From: Mrakia gelida
Taxonomy: Eukaryota; Basidiomycota; Tremellomycetes; Cystofilobasidiales; Mrakiaceae
Length of the DNA stretch: 64,000 nt
NCBI GenBank assembly: GCA_024345305.1
Contig: BRON01000001.1
Coordinates: forward strand, 868,001-932,000
Direction: 5' to 3'
The notes beneath the pieces were generated by a model, which did not search any database, was not told where the DNA came from, and worked only from the letters and a program-made list of their open reading frames with translations. Positions 44,978 through 56,351 of this stretch are shown here, one piece after another (positions within the stretch are counted from its first letter, which is position 1; each line of letters starts with the position of its first letter). Position numbers and translations under genes: made by a program.

Positions 44978-46933
44978 CTATGCAACGATACCACGAGCGT
45001 ACTCCAGCCAGAAGTGCATGTGAGCGACTGGGGAGAAAGGAAGAGAGAGAAGCCGGCTCGAATCAGCTCAGCTCGACGTTCGTTCAACCACGAGAACAGC
45101 AACGAAGGACACCGCAGGAAGAGATGAGACAGAGTAGAGTCACTCACTCTGTCCGATCGTGAACTTGGTCTTGAAAGATTCGGGTTGGTAATCCTGGAGC
45201 GGCAAAGGAGAAAAGCGAAGGGTCGTCGTCAGTTCCCAAAGACAACGACGCGTCGAGCTCTCTCTTCGCTACACGACCTGCAGCACTCCCTACTTTCACG
45301 AGCCAGCCTGGAGCAGTGTATGGAGAAAATCTGACCAGAGCTCACCATGTAATTCTCGACGAACAGAACGAGAAAGAGGTCGATCAGCTGCGTTCGCTTC
45401 TCCACGAACGGAGGAAAAGGAAAGATCTGCTCACGTTATCGATCGGATCCAGTCCAGGCTGATCAGGACAGGTATCTCGTCCAATCTTGGGGTCCAACAC
45501 CGAAGGCCAAGAGGGACTAGCCTCTGTCTGCGAGAGGAAAAGCACGTCGAGTCAGAAGTTTGCTCGCGTCGACGAGCGTGGATGGCTGCTGTTTCTTGGA
45601 ACGTACCGGAGTGTCTGCGATATGATCGCCATGCTTGTCGTCGCAGCCCTCTGAGAAAGATTGGAAGAGGATGAAGAAGAAGGGGAAAGGGGGAAAGCAG
45701 AGAAGGAGGGGGAATCGAAACGAAGGATGGTCAGCTCGAGTTTTTCGTTTCGACATCTTCCTTTGTCTCAGGAACTCAACTCCATTCCTTCGCTAACGCA
45801 CCTGGCTCATCGAACGTATGAGGAAGTCCGAAAGCATGTCCCATCTCGTGAACCAAAATCATATCAGTGCTATAGTCTCCTCCGTCGTACTGCGACCGGC
45901 GAAACAAACGAAGAGAACGAGGCGCGTCGGCGACCTTGCTCGTTCGAGACGGCAAGAGAAAGAGGGAAGAGCGGAACTCACAACTCCGTTCTCGGGAAGA
46001 GTAGTGAACTGAACGACGATGCCATCTCCCACTGGATCGTCGATGTAGTGATGAGGATAAGGAGCCCATCCTCCCGTCCTGAGAGGGTCGTCGAAAGGCG
46101 TGCCGACGATGTACACGTTAATATGACCTGGACCGTGATCGTATCGGATGAACTTCTTCATGGCGATCTCCATCTCGTTGGAGTATCCTCTGGGAGCGAG
46201 AGTAGGTGAGCTTCGAGCGAGCGTCAACGACTCACGAGTTGAAACGAGAGAAACTCACCCCTTCGTCAAGCCCACGCCGACGAACCATTCCGGTGAGTAG
46301 TCGTATCCATAGCTGGCGAGAACGAACTGAATCCCTGTCGAAGTGAAGGCTTTGTTCAAAACTGCGACCTGAAGGTCGAGGGCTCGAGTGCTGAGGTACC
46401 CTCCCTGAGCGGCTGGTCGCGATCAGGAACGCGAGGAAGAGGGGTCAGCTCGTCTCGTTTTGGTGCTACGAGAAACGCGCGACAAGAATGTGGATGTAAC
46501 TCACTGTACTCGGAGTAGATAACATGGAAGTGTAAAGGGACGATCTTGGTCCTGAAGTAGAGAGAGAACTCGAGGAGCGGGAAGAGCCAGTTCGAGAAGA
46601 CGACGTCGCCTCGCTTCTCGATTTCTCGACGCTGAACGTCTGGATTCCTTTACAGATAGAGAGAGAGAGACAAGAGCCCGCATGGAAGGGGAGAGATGGT
46701 CAGTCGAATCTCGAGCGAGGAAGTCGAAGAGCAAGAGAAGGAGAGCCCACATCAACCTGTCCAGGATCTCCTTTCGTTCCTCCCCGTTCGAGTTGTGATA
46801 GGCGTAATCCCAGCGAAGAGGGCATGTCAGCCTCAGCTTCAACCTTGTCCGTCTGACGTTTCAGCGGAGAGGCTACCGAGAGAGTGGAGGAGGAGAGGAG
46901 GAGGAGGAGGAGGGAGGTTGGCCAAAGCAGCAT
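44978..46933 (-). CDS. Secreted M43-type (pappalysin-like) zinc metalloprotease
   Basis: The start at 46933 gives a strong signal peptide (MLLWPTSLLLLLLSSSTLSV) and a KR dibasic site soon after, so the protein is secreted and may be processed by a Kex2-type protease. Further exons give VPLHFHVIYSEY, QFVLASYGYDYSPEWF, HINVYIVG and the zinc site MILVHEMGHAFGLPHTFDEP (HExxHxxGxxH). Then come GCDDKHGDHIADTP and DTCPDQPGLDPIDN with paired cysteines, as in fungal members of M43B. The last exon completes GQIAHMHFWLEYARGIVA and TAG at 44978, matching the family's GQxxRMH end. The Met-turn falls in the short HNYM exon. It should cut extracellular proteins; the substrate is unknown. Confidence 0.88.
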
Positions 46934-48684
46934 TCGATGATCGCGAGAGTCGACGGGGAGGGAGGAGGTGGTGGTGGTTGAGGGGAGAGTTGAAGGGAAG
47001 AGGTTTGAACAGTCTGGAGAGGACGGAGAGGCTGTTCCCTTTGTTCTTGGCATCGTTCCTGGATCTGAGCAAGTGATCTGGTCAAGGCACGAGTTCGGAG
47101 AGAAAGGAGAGAGAGTTCGCGATGCGGAAGAGAGCAGTGCTGTTGAATGATCGGAAGGCAAAAAAGTCAGCAGGGAAAACATGTTCATCCGAGAAAACAG
47201 CTTTTGGTACTGACCGAGATCGCCGACGGTCTCGAAGAAAAAGAGGAACAGAGGGGGAGGGGGGACCAAGCGAAAGCGACGAAGGGGAGGGAAAGGGTCA
47301 AGGCAGCGAGAGCTTCTCGTCAGCTTCGCATCGTTGTAGGAGAGAAGATCTGACCTCCTTGATACGACCAGACAATCCTGAAGCGTCCAAAAGTATGCCT
47401 CTCACGAGAACATGCTCCCTCGTTTGACCTCTGGGAGACGGGAAAGAAGGATCAGCTCTCGCTCGTTTGCGAGCTCGAGTTCTCCTTCCTCCTTCTCGCC
47501 CCCATCCGAACGAAACGTGCTTCCCAGCGTCCCAAGCCATCTTGATGGTTTCTTCCAGAGATGGGCCTGGCGAAAGAGAAGAAGAGGTTTCCCAACCTGA
47601 TCTACGAGCGAAGAGCACTCACGAACCGAGCTCATCACCTCCTCCTCCCCCTCCTACCTCCCTCCCTCCCTCCCGCCCTCCTCCAGCCCCTCCTCTGACT
47701 TTCTTCGGACTGTTCTTGCTCGATCGCTGGGAGAGTGGTCTTCCCCGCTTGTGGGAGACTGGGTTCCTTGGACCTTTTGAAAAGATTTCCGATCTGGGTC
47801 GACGGTGGAAGAAGGAAGGGAAAGCTAAGCTTCGAGCGAGCTGACCTCGAGCTCGAACACCCATCCTCCTCGCAGCCCTCCTCTCCCTCGCCCCCCTCTT
47901 CTTCTTCTCCTCCTCTCCCGAACGATGCCACGCGAACCTCCTCTTCATCATACATCACATCTATACGACGCTGACTGAAACCTCCGAGGTGCTCTACGCA
48001 GTATCAACCTCGAGAGCGAGGGAGAGGAGCTTGCCCTCCGGTGAGCTCCAATCCTTCCTTCCCTCGCTCCCGTGCCGCCAGTTTTTACCTCTCGGATCGA
48101 CTCCCGTAGGCACGGTTCTGCGCACGCGTCGACTTGGCGACTCTGAGTGAGTTATTTTCCTTCCGAGATCAACCGAGAGAGACCCAGAGGGAGTCAATGA
48201 AATGGCTCCCTGTTTGTTCGCGGAGGTTTGGGTCCCTCGTTTTCCACTCCTTCCTCGCTTCCTCTTCCTCTTGCTGACTCTCTTGTTTGGTTTTGTCTCT
48301 TCCTCCAGTCATCTTGTCGTAGGTCCTCAACCTAAGCTCTTCCTGTACGCTGGGATGCTCGTCTCTCCCGTCGTCGAGGCCGCGCGCTCATCATCTCCCC
48401 CTCCCTTTCTTGCTCTCTCTCCGCCTTCCCCCAAGTAGGTTACAGTTAAGTCTCCGGGCTGTAATCTCGAGGGGTATAAGCTTTGGGCTTTCCTCGATTG
48501 TCTGCCTTCTCCCGTCGCAGCAGTTTCATAGACCGAACAGAACAGACAATCGCCAGGTCGACGACGCTCTCTCCCCTCATCAACCCCAGATCAAAGTCGA
48601 GAGATCTGCGTCAACATTCGGCTCCCACTTCCACCCAGCAACCCCCACCTACTCCCTTCCTCCCTCTACCTCAACTCCTCACCC
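46934..48684 (-). other. Region with possible short minus-strand exons, unresolved
   Basis: Between the metalloprotease start and the zinc-cluster gene. Minus-strand pieces that look coded are PSLEETIKMAWDAGKHVSF (about 47550) and HVLVRGILLDASGLSGRIKE (about 47370-47430), each next to plausible splice sites. I could not recognise a family or join them from a start codon. The rest, including 48000-48680, is CT-rich and should carry the promoter of the plus-strand gene. Confidence 0.3.
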
Positions 48685-50475
48685 ATGGTCACCTCAAAGC
48701 ACGACGAACGACCTTGCTTCGCCCCTTTCCCTCCAGCATCGTCTTCGGCTCCCCTCCTCCCCTCCTCTTTGGGCTCGCCCTTCGAAGAGCAGGTCCGATT
48801 CCGCCGGGACGGCACGCCAGATGTAGTAGGAGGTGGTCGCCCAAGCAGGAGTACGAGGGTACTGGCCAGAGCGGATCCCTACAAGTCCTTCAGCGATTTG
48901 GGAGTCACAGGACGTCGCAGATTCCCTCCCTCTCCCAGCAGCCTCCCTCCTCCCTCTCCATCTTTCCTCCCGCCGTCAAGATCCTCGAACTTTTCGCTCA
49001 ACTCTATCCCCTCTCCCCTCATCCTCCAATCACTCGATCCTACACCTTTCACCGAGGACCTCTGGGATTCTCGCGACCCATTCCTCAAACCGAACTCCCC
49101 ATCCTTCGTCGCTGGATTCGAGTCAACCCAAGGATTCCTCAACGCGACCACGGCCACTGGAGGTATGCTCATCAGATTAGCAGACGAAACGAGGACCTCT
49201 AAGGTGAGCTCTTCGTTCCCTTCTTGCTTTCTGAACGGTTTTCTTTTGACGCTTGGTTGGCTTGATCTGTCTCGGCTCATTCTCTTCATTCACGTCGGCC
49301 ACTCCTGTAGCCTGCCGGAGCGCTGACTTCGGATGCTCTTTTTTATTACTTACAGGCTTGCCAAGCGTGCCGTGCGAGAAAATCCAAGGTGAGTCTAAAT
49401 CGCGTGCGAGGAACGGTCAAAGGGAAGACAGGGACGACGCGTCGAACCCTAGTTTTGCACCAAGCCCACACTAAACTGTTCCCTCCGTTCTCTTCATACA
49501 GTGTGACGGAAAACCCTCTTGCAAAAAGAAGGGCCAACGCTGCTTCTACGTCGACACTCAAACCGCTCGCACTCGAGCGAAACGTCTCCTCTCCCTCGCT
49601 CGATCCTCCTCCTCCTCTACCTCAGCGTTGCCCCCTTCCACCAGCAACTTCGTCGCCCATCCCCATCCTTCACCGTCCCCTCAGACATCGCTTCGGACCC
49701 AAATCGAGGAGAGAGGACGTCGTCGAGGAACAGCTTCGCTGGGCAGGACATTCGAGGGTGGAGGAACGAGGTTGGGAGCTTGACATCGAGAGACGAGGTG
49801 AGGTGCGATACGAGGGCTGGATGTGCAGGGACTGGTAGCTCGCCGTACGAGGTGGAGGAGGAGCGTCGTCGTCGTCGGCAACTTTCAACGGATCCCTCTC
49901 ACCCAACCTCACCGCTCGCTCCCTCCGTCGGACCTTCCCACTTCACCCGACTGCCTTACCATCAATCCCAACTCGGTCAAACCTTCTACCGCTACTCCAA
50001 CCCATCTCATACCCAGCTCTACCATCCTCCTCCTTCTCACCAGCAACAGCAACAACAACGCCAATCCTTCGTCGAATCCCAACCTCGCCCTTTTCCCCTC
50101 GCTTACCCACCCTCCTCCCACTCCTCCAACAATCACCACAATCCTCCCTCCGGTACCTGCTGCCTACACCCAACCTCAGCTCCCCACACCGCCCCTCTCT
50201 TCAACGACTCCCCTCCTCCAACGATCTACGAACCCTCAGACGCGTCGTCCTCTCCTTCCTCCAGAAGCTACGACGATACCCCTCAATCACACTACGCTCC
50301 TCACCCTACCGAACAAGTCCCCGCGAAGAGCTTTTGGAAACCGTCATGGCCGTCGCGTCGCGGAATGAGTCCTCAACGGGAAGAGTGGACGCCGCCGTCG
50401 TCGTCGACTTTCGGAGGAGGACGTGGACTCGTTTGGGAGGAAAACAAGTGGGCGGCGATGAGCTATTCTGGATGA
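48685..50475 (+). CDS. Zinc-cluster-like transcription factor with only five cysteines
   Basis: Exon 1 (48685-49203) starts MVTSKHDERPCFAPFPPASS and codes a Ser/Pro-rich region ending LIRLADETRTSK. Exon 2 (49356-49388) is ACQACRARKSK and exon 3 starts at 49502 with CDGKPSCKKKGQRCFYVDTQ. This is the Zn2Cys6 layout, but the fifth cysteine is replaced: CKKK stands where C-x2-C is expected. The basic run TRAKRLL follows. The zinc frame closes at about 49780, while a second frame (GPSHFTRLPYHQSQLGQTFY onwards, Gln/Ser/Pro-rich, ending AAMSYSG at 50475) looks like the true C-terminal half. A small intron or a frameshift between about 49570 and 49780 is unresolved. An intron-like segment also follows the stop (about 50490-50604). 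The split-exon position is the same as in the factor at 12.7-14.2 kb. Confidence 0.6.
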
Positions 50476-51191
50476 GGGGAGGATATTGGTGAGTTAGACT
50501 CTCTTTTCTCTGGGATTGAAGAAGAAGAAGACGAAGAAGGCTTCGACGCGAACATGAAGAACTGACGCGACTTCGTCGTCTCTGCCTCGTTCCCTCTTCT
50601 ACAGGTCCCTCTAACCCCTTCGATACGCCTCCTTCGCATCCAAAAGGTTCCTCAGCTTCGTTAGTTGTATCGATATCCCTTTATGTAGTCTAATTCCTTC
50701 GTTCGACGCGTCCCATCGTGTTTCGCTTAGTTTCGTCCGCTCTCCCTCCTTTCTATCGCGATCTCTTCTTGCGCACTTCTTACCTTCTCGTATCTCATCT
50801 TTTGGATATTCAAGATTGAACGTTCCGCGTAGAGCATCTCCTGAACTGGCGAGAAGGAAGGCGAGGAAGAGACGGCGGGAGGTGAAGCCGACGAAAGTCG
50901 AGCTCAAGCTCAGCCTCGTTCCTTCCCTCTCTCCCGTCTCGACTCTTCCGACCCCTTTCTCCCTTTGGTTTCTCTCCGACTGTCCTCTTACCTCTTTCAC
51001 GGCTCTCCAGCATCACTCTACGTCTCGTCGGCTTTCTTCCTCAAGCTCTGCGGGTCGCCATGGGCGGAGAAGAGCGAAGGTGAGCATACTCGCATGGCTC
51101 TTCTCTTCCTTGGACTCGCCATCTTGCTCTCCTCCCTCGTTCGCTTCCAACGCTCACCCACCCTCCTTCCTCTTCGAGTCTTCAAGAACCC
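50476..51191. other. Intergenic region
   Basis: Starts with a 3'-UTR-type intron of the upstream factor (GTGAGT near 50490 to CTACAG near 50604) and ends in the CT-rich leader of the amidohydrolase gene. No further gene supported. Confidence 0.4.
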
Positions 51192-54100
51192 ATGGGTCTC
51201 CCAGACTATGCTCAGCTGCCCTCTCGAGGCGAGAGGTCGTCCTCCTCCTCGAGCTCCACTCCTCGTTGGGTTCAGCTCCTCCCTCTCCTTATCCTCATCC
51301 CGTTCATCTCCAACCCTCTCGATAAGCTCTTCCCCAAGCCTACTCCGGCCTTTATCCAGTCGTGAGTTTGACTTCTACCTCCCTTTTGACGGTCTCCGAG
51401 CTGACCTGCGTCTCTTTCTTCTCGCTTGCAGAGGTCTCGACCAATGCGCTGCCCTCAACGCTCCCCTCCCTTCAGCCTCCTTCTCTCGCTGCCAGTCAGA
51501 CCGATACGTTCCCGGAACCAAGGCCGTGCTCCTCACCAACGGAATTATTTGGACAGGGAACCAGAAGGGAGAGGAGATCATCTATGAAGGAAGTCTTCTC
51601 CTCGAGAACGGTCTGATCAAGAAGGTCGGAACGAAGGACGACGTTCTCAGGTCGCTCTCCAAGTCGGCGAGGGCTGAGATCAAGGAAGTCAACTTGGGAG
51701 GGAACTGGGTCACTCCTGGTATCGTCGATAACCACAGTGAGTTGGCGATCAAGCTCATCCTCTCGGTGCTTTCGGCCATTGGAAGGAGGTTCCCCTCGTT
51801 CGAAGCTCACCTCTCTGATTCCCCTTCTCTTCGTTCCACCGCTCCCCAGGTCATCTCGGCGTCTACGCCGCGCCTGGGTTGAACGGAGCTGCCGATGGAA
51901 GTGAGTGATGTCAAATTTTGACCGGAGAAGAGTCTGGAACCGGAAATACTGCCTTCAAGCTCAAATCTTTCTCGTTCAGACTCGGTCAAAGCACCCATCC
52001 TTCCTTTCTTGCGATCCATCGACGGACTCAACACTCACGACCAGGCTTACAACCTCACCATTGCAGGAGGAGTCACTACCGCTCTCGTTCTTCCTGGTTC
52101 TGCCAACAACATCGGTGAGCTGCTTCGGGTTTCCTCCAGCTCAACGTCGAACTTCTCCTCGACTTACGCGACGCGTCCTCTCCTTTCCCTTTACCAGGTG
52201 GACAGGCCTTCGTTATCAAGCCTCGACAGACGGCCGAGAACACTCCTTCTTCGATGCTCGTGGAGGCCCCTTTCATCATCGACGAGGAACGCGGAGGGAT
52301 CAGGAGAACGGGAGCGATTCGACACATGAAGGTTCGTTCGCGATCCCTCCCTTCTTCCTTCCTCGGCGTCCTCCTGACATGCGCCCTTCGTCTTTGCAGC
52401 ACGCCTGCGGAGAGAACATCCATGGAACCTACAACGACAACCGATTCGATCAAGCCTACTCCTTCCGTCAGGTGAGTCTTTCACTCTTTCTGCGATCGCT
52501 GCACGCGCTCCGTCGAGCTCCTCGTCTCCATCCCTCGCTCTTCTTCTGAACGAGCTCGTTGATCTCCTCCGAGCTGACGATTACTTTGCGCTTCTCCTTC
52601 GTCTCAGGCCTACACCGCCGGCACAGCTCTGAAGGCAAAGCAGGACGCCTGGTGTTCGAAGGGAGCTGCCAACAGCGAACCTTTCCCGGAGGATCTGCAA
52701 TGGGAAGCTCTCGCCGATGTGATTAGAGGGAACGTCAAGGTCCAAGTTCGTGAGTTCTTCTTTCTCGTTGAGTCTTTTGGAGAAGGAAGTCCCGTTGGGA
52801 TCGATTTGGGGAAGAAGAGCTCACTCGACGCGTCCACAATTTGTTGACTTTGCTTCCTTCACAGACTGCTACGAGGTGAGTTCGTCGCCCAAAATACAGA
52901 GACGGCGAAACCCCTTCTTATCCTGCATCTATCTATTCATCAGACCGTCGACCTCGACCAGCTCGTCCGACTCACCAACGAGTTCAAATTCTCGATCGCG
53001 GCCGTTCATCAGTTCGTTCCTCTTCCCTCTCGTGTCTCGCTCGGCCTTAGGAAGCTGACCTTTCGTTCCCCACGTCCACTAGTGCTCACGAGGCTTGGCT
53101 CGTTCCTGATCTCCTCAAGAAGGCCTACGGAAACACCCCAGCCGCCGCGTTCGTCTTCTCGACTCTCGCGTCGCTTGCATTTCTTGTCGCATCGCTGACG
53201 ATTCTCCTTCCCTCCTCGCTTGTCTTAGCATCTTTGCCATCGCTGGAAGGTACAAGAGGGAAGCTGTGAGTAGTCCTGATTTGCCCGTTTCGATGCTCGC
53301 AAGCTCACACGTCTTTTTTCGTTCGAACAGTTCCGAGGAAGCGAGTTCGCTCCCAAGATCTTGTCTGAGGCTGGTATCGACGTCGTCATGAAGGTGAGGG
53401 TGTTATGTTTCCTCTCGCACTGTGGCTCGACACGTACTGATCTTCGTTTTCCTCCTCGCACTCGAACTCACAGTCTGATCATCCTGTTCGTCTTCGACGC
53501 GTCGCATTCCCTCTCATCTTTGCTCGACTCCTCTCTGACTCGCTTCTTCGCTTCGCTGCAGGTCCTCGACTCTCGATATCTCATCTTCGAGGCCGCTCAA
53601 GCCCACTACTACGGATTGAACGCGTCGTTGGCTCTTTCGTCCGTCACGACGAGTGAGTCTCGCTCGGTCGTAGCTCGATCCTTGTCGCCGCCGCTCACTT
53701 CTTTGGATGTCCTCTCTTTCAGCTCCTGCGAAGGTCATTGGGAAGGATCACCGACTCGGATATCTTCGAGACAACTACGATGCTGGTGCGACTTTCTCTC
53801 CGTCCTTTTGCCCGCGTTCGATTCTCGAGCTGACTCTTCTCTTCCCGCTCTTCCCCCAGACGTCGTCGTATGGTTAGTACTTGCTCCTGCTCTATTACTT
53901 TTTCATCATCGAGTTTCACGAGCTGATCTTCGTGTCTTTCTCGTTGGAACAGGGACGCTCATCCTCTCTCTCTCGGAGCCACACCGAAACAAGTCTACAT
54001 CGACGGAATTGCTCAACTCGAGGCTCCCTTCTTCAACCCTCCCAAGGAAACCAAGCTGCAGGAGCTCCCAGTTGTCCCTGACTTTGGAGACGAGGCCGAC

Positions 54101-55731
54101 ATCCACAAGCAAGCCAGAGGAGATCCCGATTACGCTGCCTTGCTCGAGAAGAAGGTTCGTTCCGTTCATCTCCCTCCCTCTCCTCCCTCTCTCACTACTT
54201 GATTGCTCAACGAGCTCGCAACTTCTTCTCTCTACAGATCGTCAACAATGTCATCTTCACCAACGTTAAGGACGTCCTGCTCAAGAACGGCGAGTCGCTC
54301 GTCTCCCTCGTTGAAGAAGAGACCTCGGAATTCATCACGGTCGTCGTCGAGGATGGTCAAGTCGTCTGCTCAGGACGCTGCCTCTTGGCGTCTAAAGTCG
54401 GGTTCGAGGTCGTCGATCTGAAGGGAGGGTCCATCATCCCAGGTCTTCTCTCCTTCGGAGCTCCCCTCGGGCTGGTTGAGATCGGAGCCGAGAGCTCGAC
54501 GCAGGATGGCTACGTTCTCGACGGACTGGCCGCTGGCATCGCTCCTGTTCTCCAAGACCAGATCATCCGAGCTGCTGATGGAGCAGAGTTTGCCACCAAG
54601 GACGCTTTGTGAGTCGATTCGATCCTCTCCTCGCCTTCTTCTCCTCGACGACGCGTCGAAGCCCTCGCTCATCTTTGCTCGTTCTTCGTTCTTCTACCTC
54701 CCCAGGATCGCCGCTCGATTCGGAGTGACTAAGGGAGTCACTGCTCCCCAGTCTGGTGGAGGTATCATCGCCGGTCTCTCCTTCGTCTTCTCTACCTCCG
54801 CCGCTACACCACTTTCGCCGGGAGCCATCGTCCAGGAGGTCGCCGCGCTTCACGTCTCCGTCCACTCGAGCCCCTACTCCATCTCCACCCAGATCGGTAT
54901 CCTCAGGAAGCTCCTTCTCGGCAAGACTCCTGACGAGGAGGGTTGGTGGAAGAAGGTGCAGGAGGGAGAGATCCCCTTGGTCGTGGCGACTGAGAAGGCC
55001 GACGTGATTGCTCGTCTTCTCGTTGTGAAGTCTGGTACGTCTCCTTTCTACTTGAGCGTCGAAATTACAACTGACGGGCTTTTTTTACCGTTTCCTACCC
55101 CTCAGAGGTTGAATTCGAGACTGGGAAGAGCTTGAAGCTGGTCATCGCTGGCGGAACCGAAGCTCACCTCGTTCGTCTTTCCCCGTCTCTCCTCCTGCTT
55201 CGACTCTCGTTGACTCCCCTTCCTTCCTCTCTCCTCTTCGCAGATCGCCGAAGACATCGCCAAAGCCGAAGTTGGAGTCATCATCAACCGAGCTCGTTCG
55301 TTCCCTCTGCTCTGGGATCAAAGACGAATCTTGGCTGGACCTCCTCTCACCGCTCAAACTCCCATCGACGCGCTGCTTTCCGCTGGAGTCGTACGTCTCC
55401 GTCACTCTTCCGCTAGCGGCCATCTCGTACTGACCCTCCCCTCTCTTTTCTTTTACTCCAGCTCGTCGGCCTCGGAACCACCGATTCACCCTCCGCTCGC
55501 AACACAAGAATCGAAGCAGGCTGGACTCTGCTCGGATCACCATCCCTCAGCACCAAATCGGCTCTCGCTCTCGTCTCCACCAACCTCGAGAAGCTCTTGG
55601 GAGTCAAGCCGTCCTCCTCGGATGCTCAGTCGAGGGATTGGGTCGCCATCTCCGGGGACATCTTCAGCTTTGAGTCGCGTGTTGTCGCGAGGGGTGGGTC
55701 GTCGAAGGGGGACGGAGTCGCGTTGATGTAG
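51192..55731 (+). CDS. Membrane-anchored amidohydrolase-superfamily protein (annotated as CE9-like in other fungi)
   Basis: The ATG at 51192 opens MGLPDYAQLPSRGERSSSSS, then one membrane span (WVQLLPLLILIPFISNPL), so this is probably a type II protein with its enzyme part outside the cytosol. About 20 exons give roughly 950 residues. The amidohydrolase half has VLLTNGIIWTGNQKGEEIIY, WVTPGIVDNHSHLGVYAAPG (HxH metal site), AGGVTTALVLPGSANNIGGQ, HACGENIHGTY, FSIAAVHHAHEAW and DVVMKSDHPVLDSRYLIFEA. A second part carries NNVIFTNVKDVLLKNGE, GGSIIPGLLSFGAPLGLVEI and GVLVGLGTTDSPSARNTR with a second amidohydrolase-like layout, so the protein seems to be an internal duplication. It ends GDGVALM. The substrate is unknown; deacetylation or a related hydrolysis is family knowledge only. 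Confidence 0.82.
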
Positions 55732-56351
55732 ATGGGCAGAGTTTAGGGGTTGCGTTTGAGTATCTATAAGACTTAGCTATCTATACACTAAGAAGGATTG
55801 TCCGCCGTCAACTCTCGCTCAAAAAGAAAAGCCTGGGACTGCAGTATCCTCAACTCTCAGCGAGAACCCTCGTTTTCGCAGACCCAACGAGAAAGCCTGA
55901 GGTGGAAGAGCGAGACTAGAGGACCGAGGTAAGACTGATCCCGGGTGAAGACGAAGGGGGGCGGGGGAGAGGAATGGAGAGGCGAGCAAAGGAGGACGCG
56001 ACGCGTCGAGCCCTGGGTCGAGAGTGCCGAGAGTGCAGTTGAAAGAGGACCGAGGCGAGCTGAAGCTTTGCGTTGTCGCGAAAGCCAATGCTGAGGGCTG
56101 GGGATCAAAGTGAGAAGACACCAGCAAAAAACAAAGGTCAGCTGAAGAGCTCGACGCGTCCAAGAAAAATCCGTCTCTCGCTTCCCTTCGAGTCACCCAC
56201 CTTGTAACGGCAAAGAAGATAGATAGGCAGATATATAGGTAGATACATAAACCAGAGATTCGTTAAAGACGTGAAACAAAAAGCTAGAACCACAGACAAC
56301 ACGACACCACTCCGTCTACTGAACGAAAACAAAACACAACACACGAGACGA
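55732..56351. other. Convergent 3' region
   Basis: 620 bp between two converging genes. ACGCGT occurs near 55999 and 56150. No gene supported. Confidence 0.4.

Noticed and set aside
47298..47620. Peptidyl-tRNA hydrolase 2 on the minus strand
   Set aside because: EETIKMAWDAGKHV recalls that family, but the expected DAGRTQ and GIGP motifs are absent in every frame nearby.
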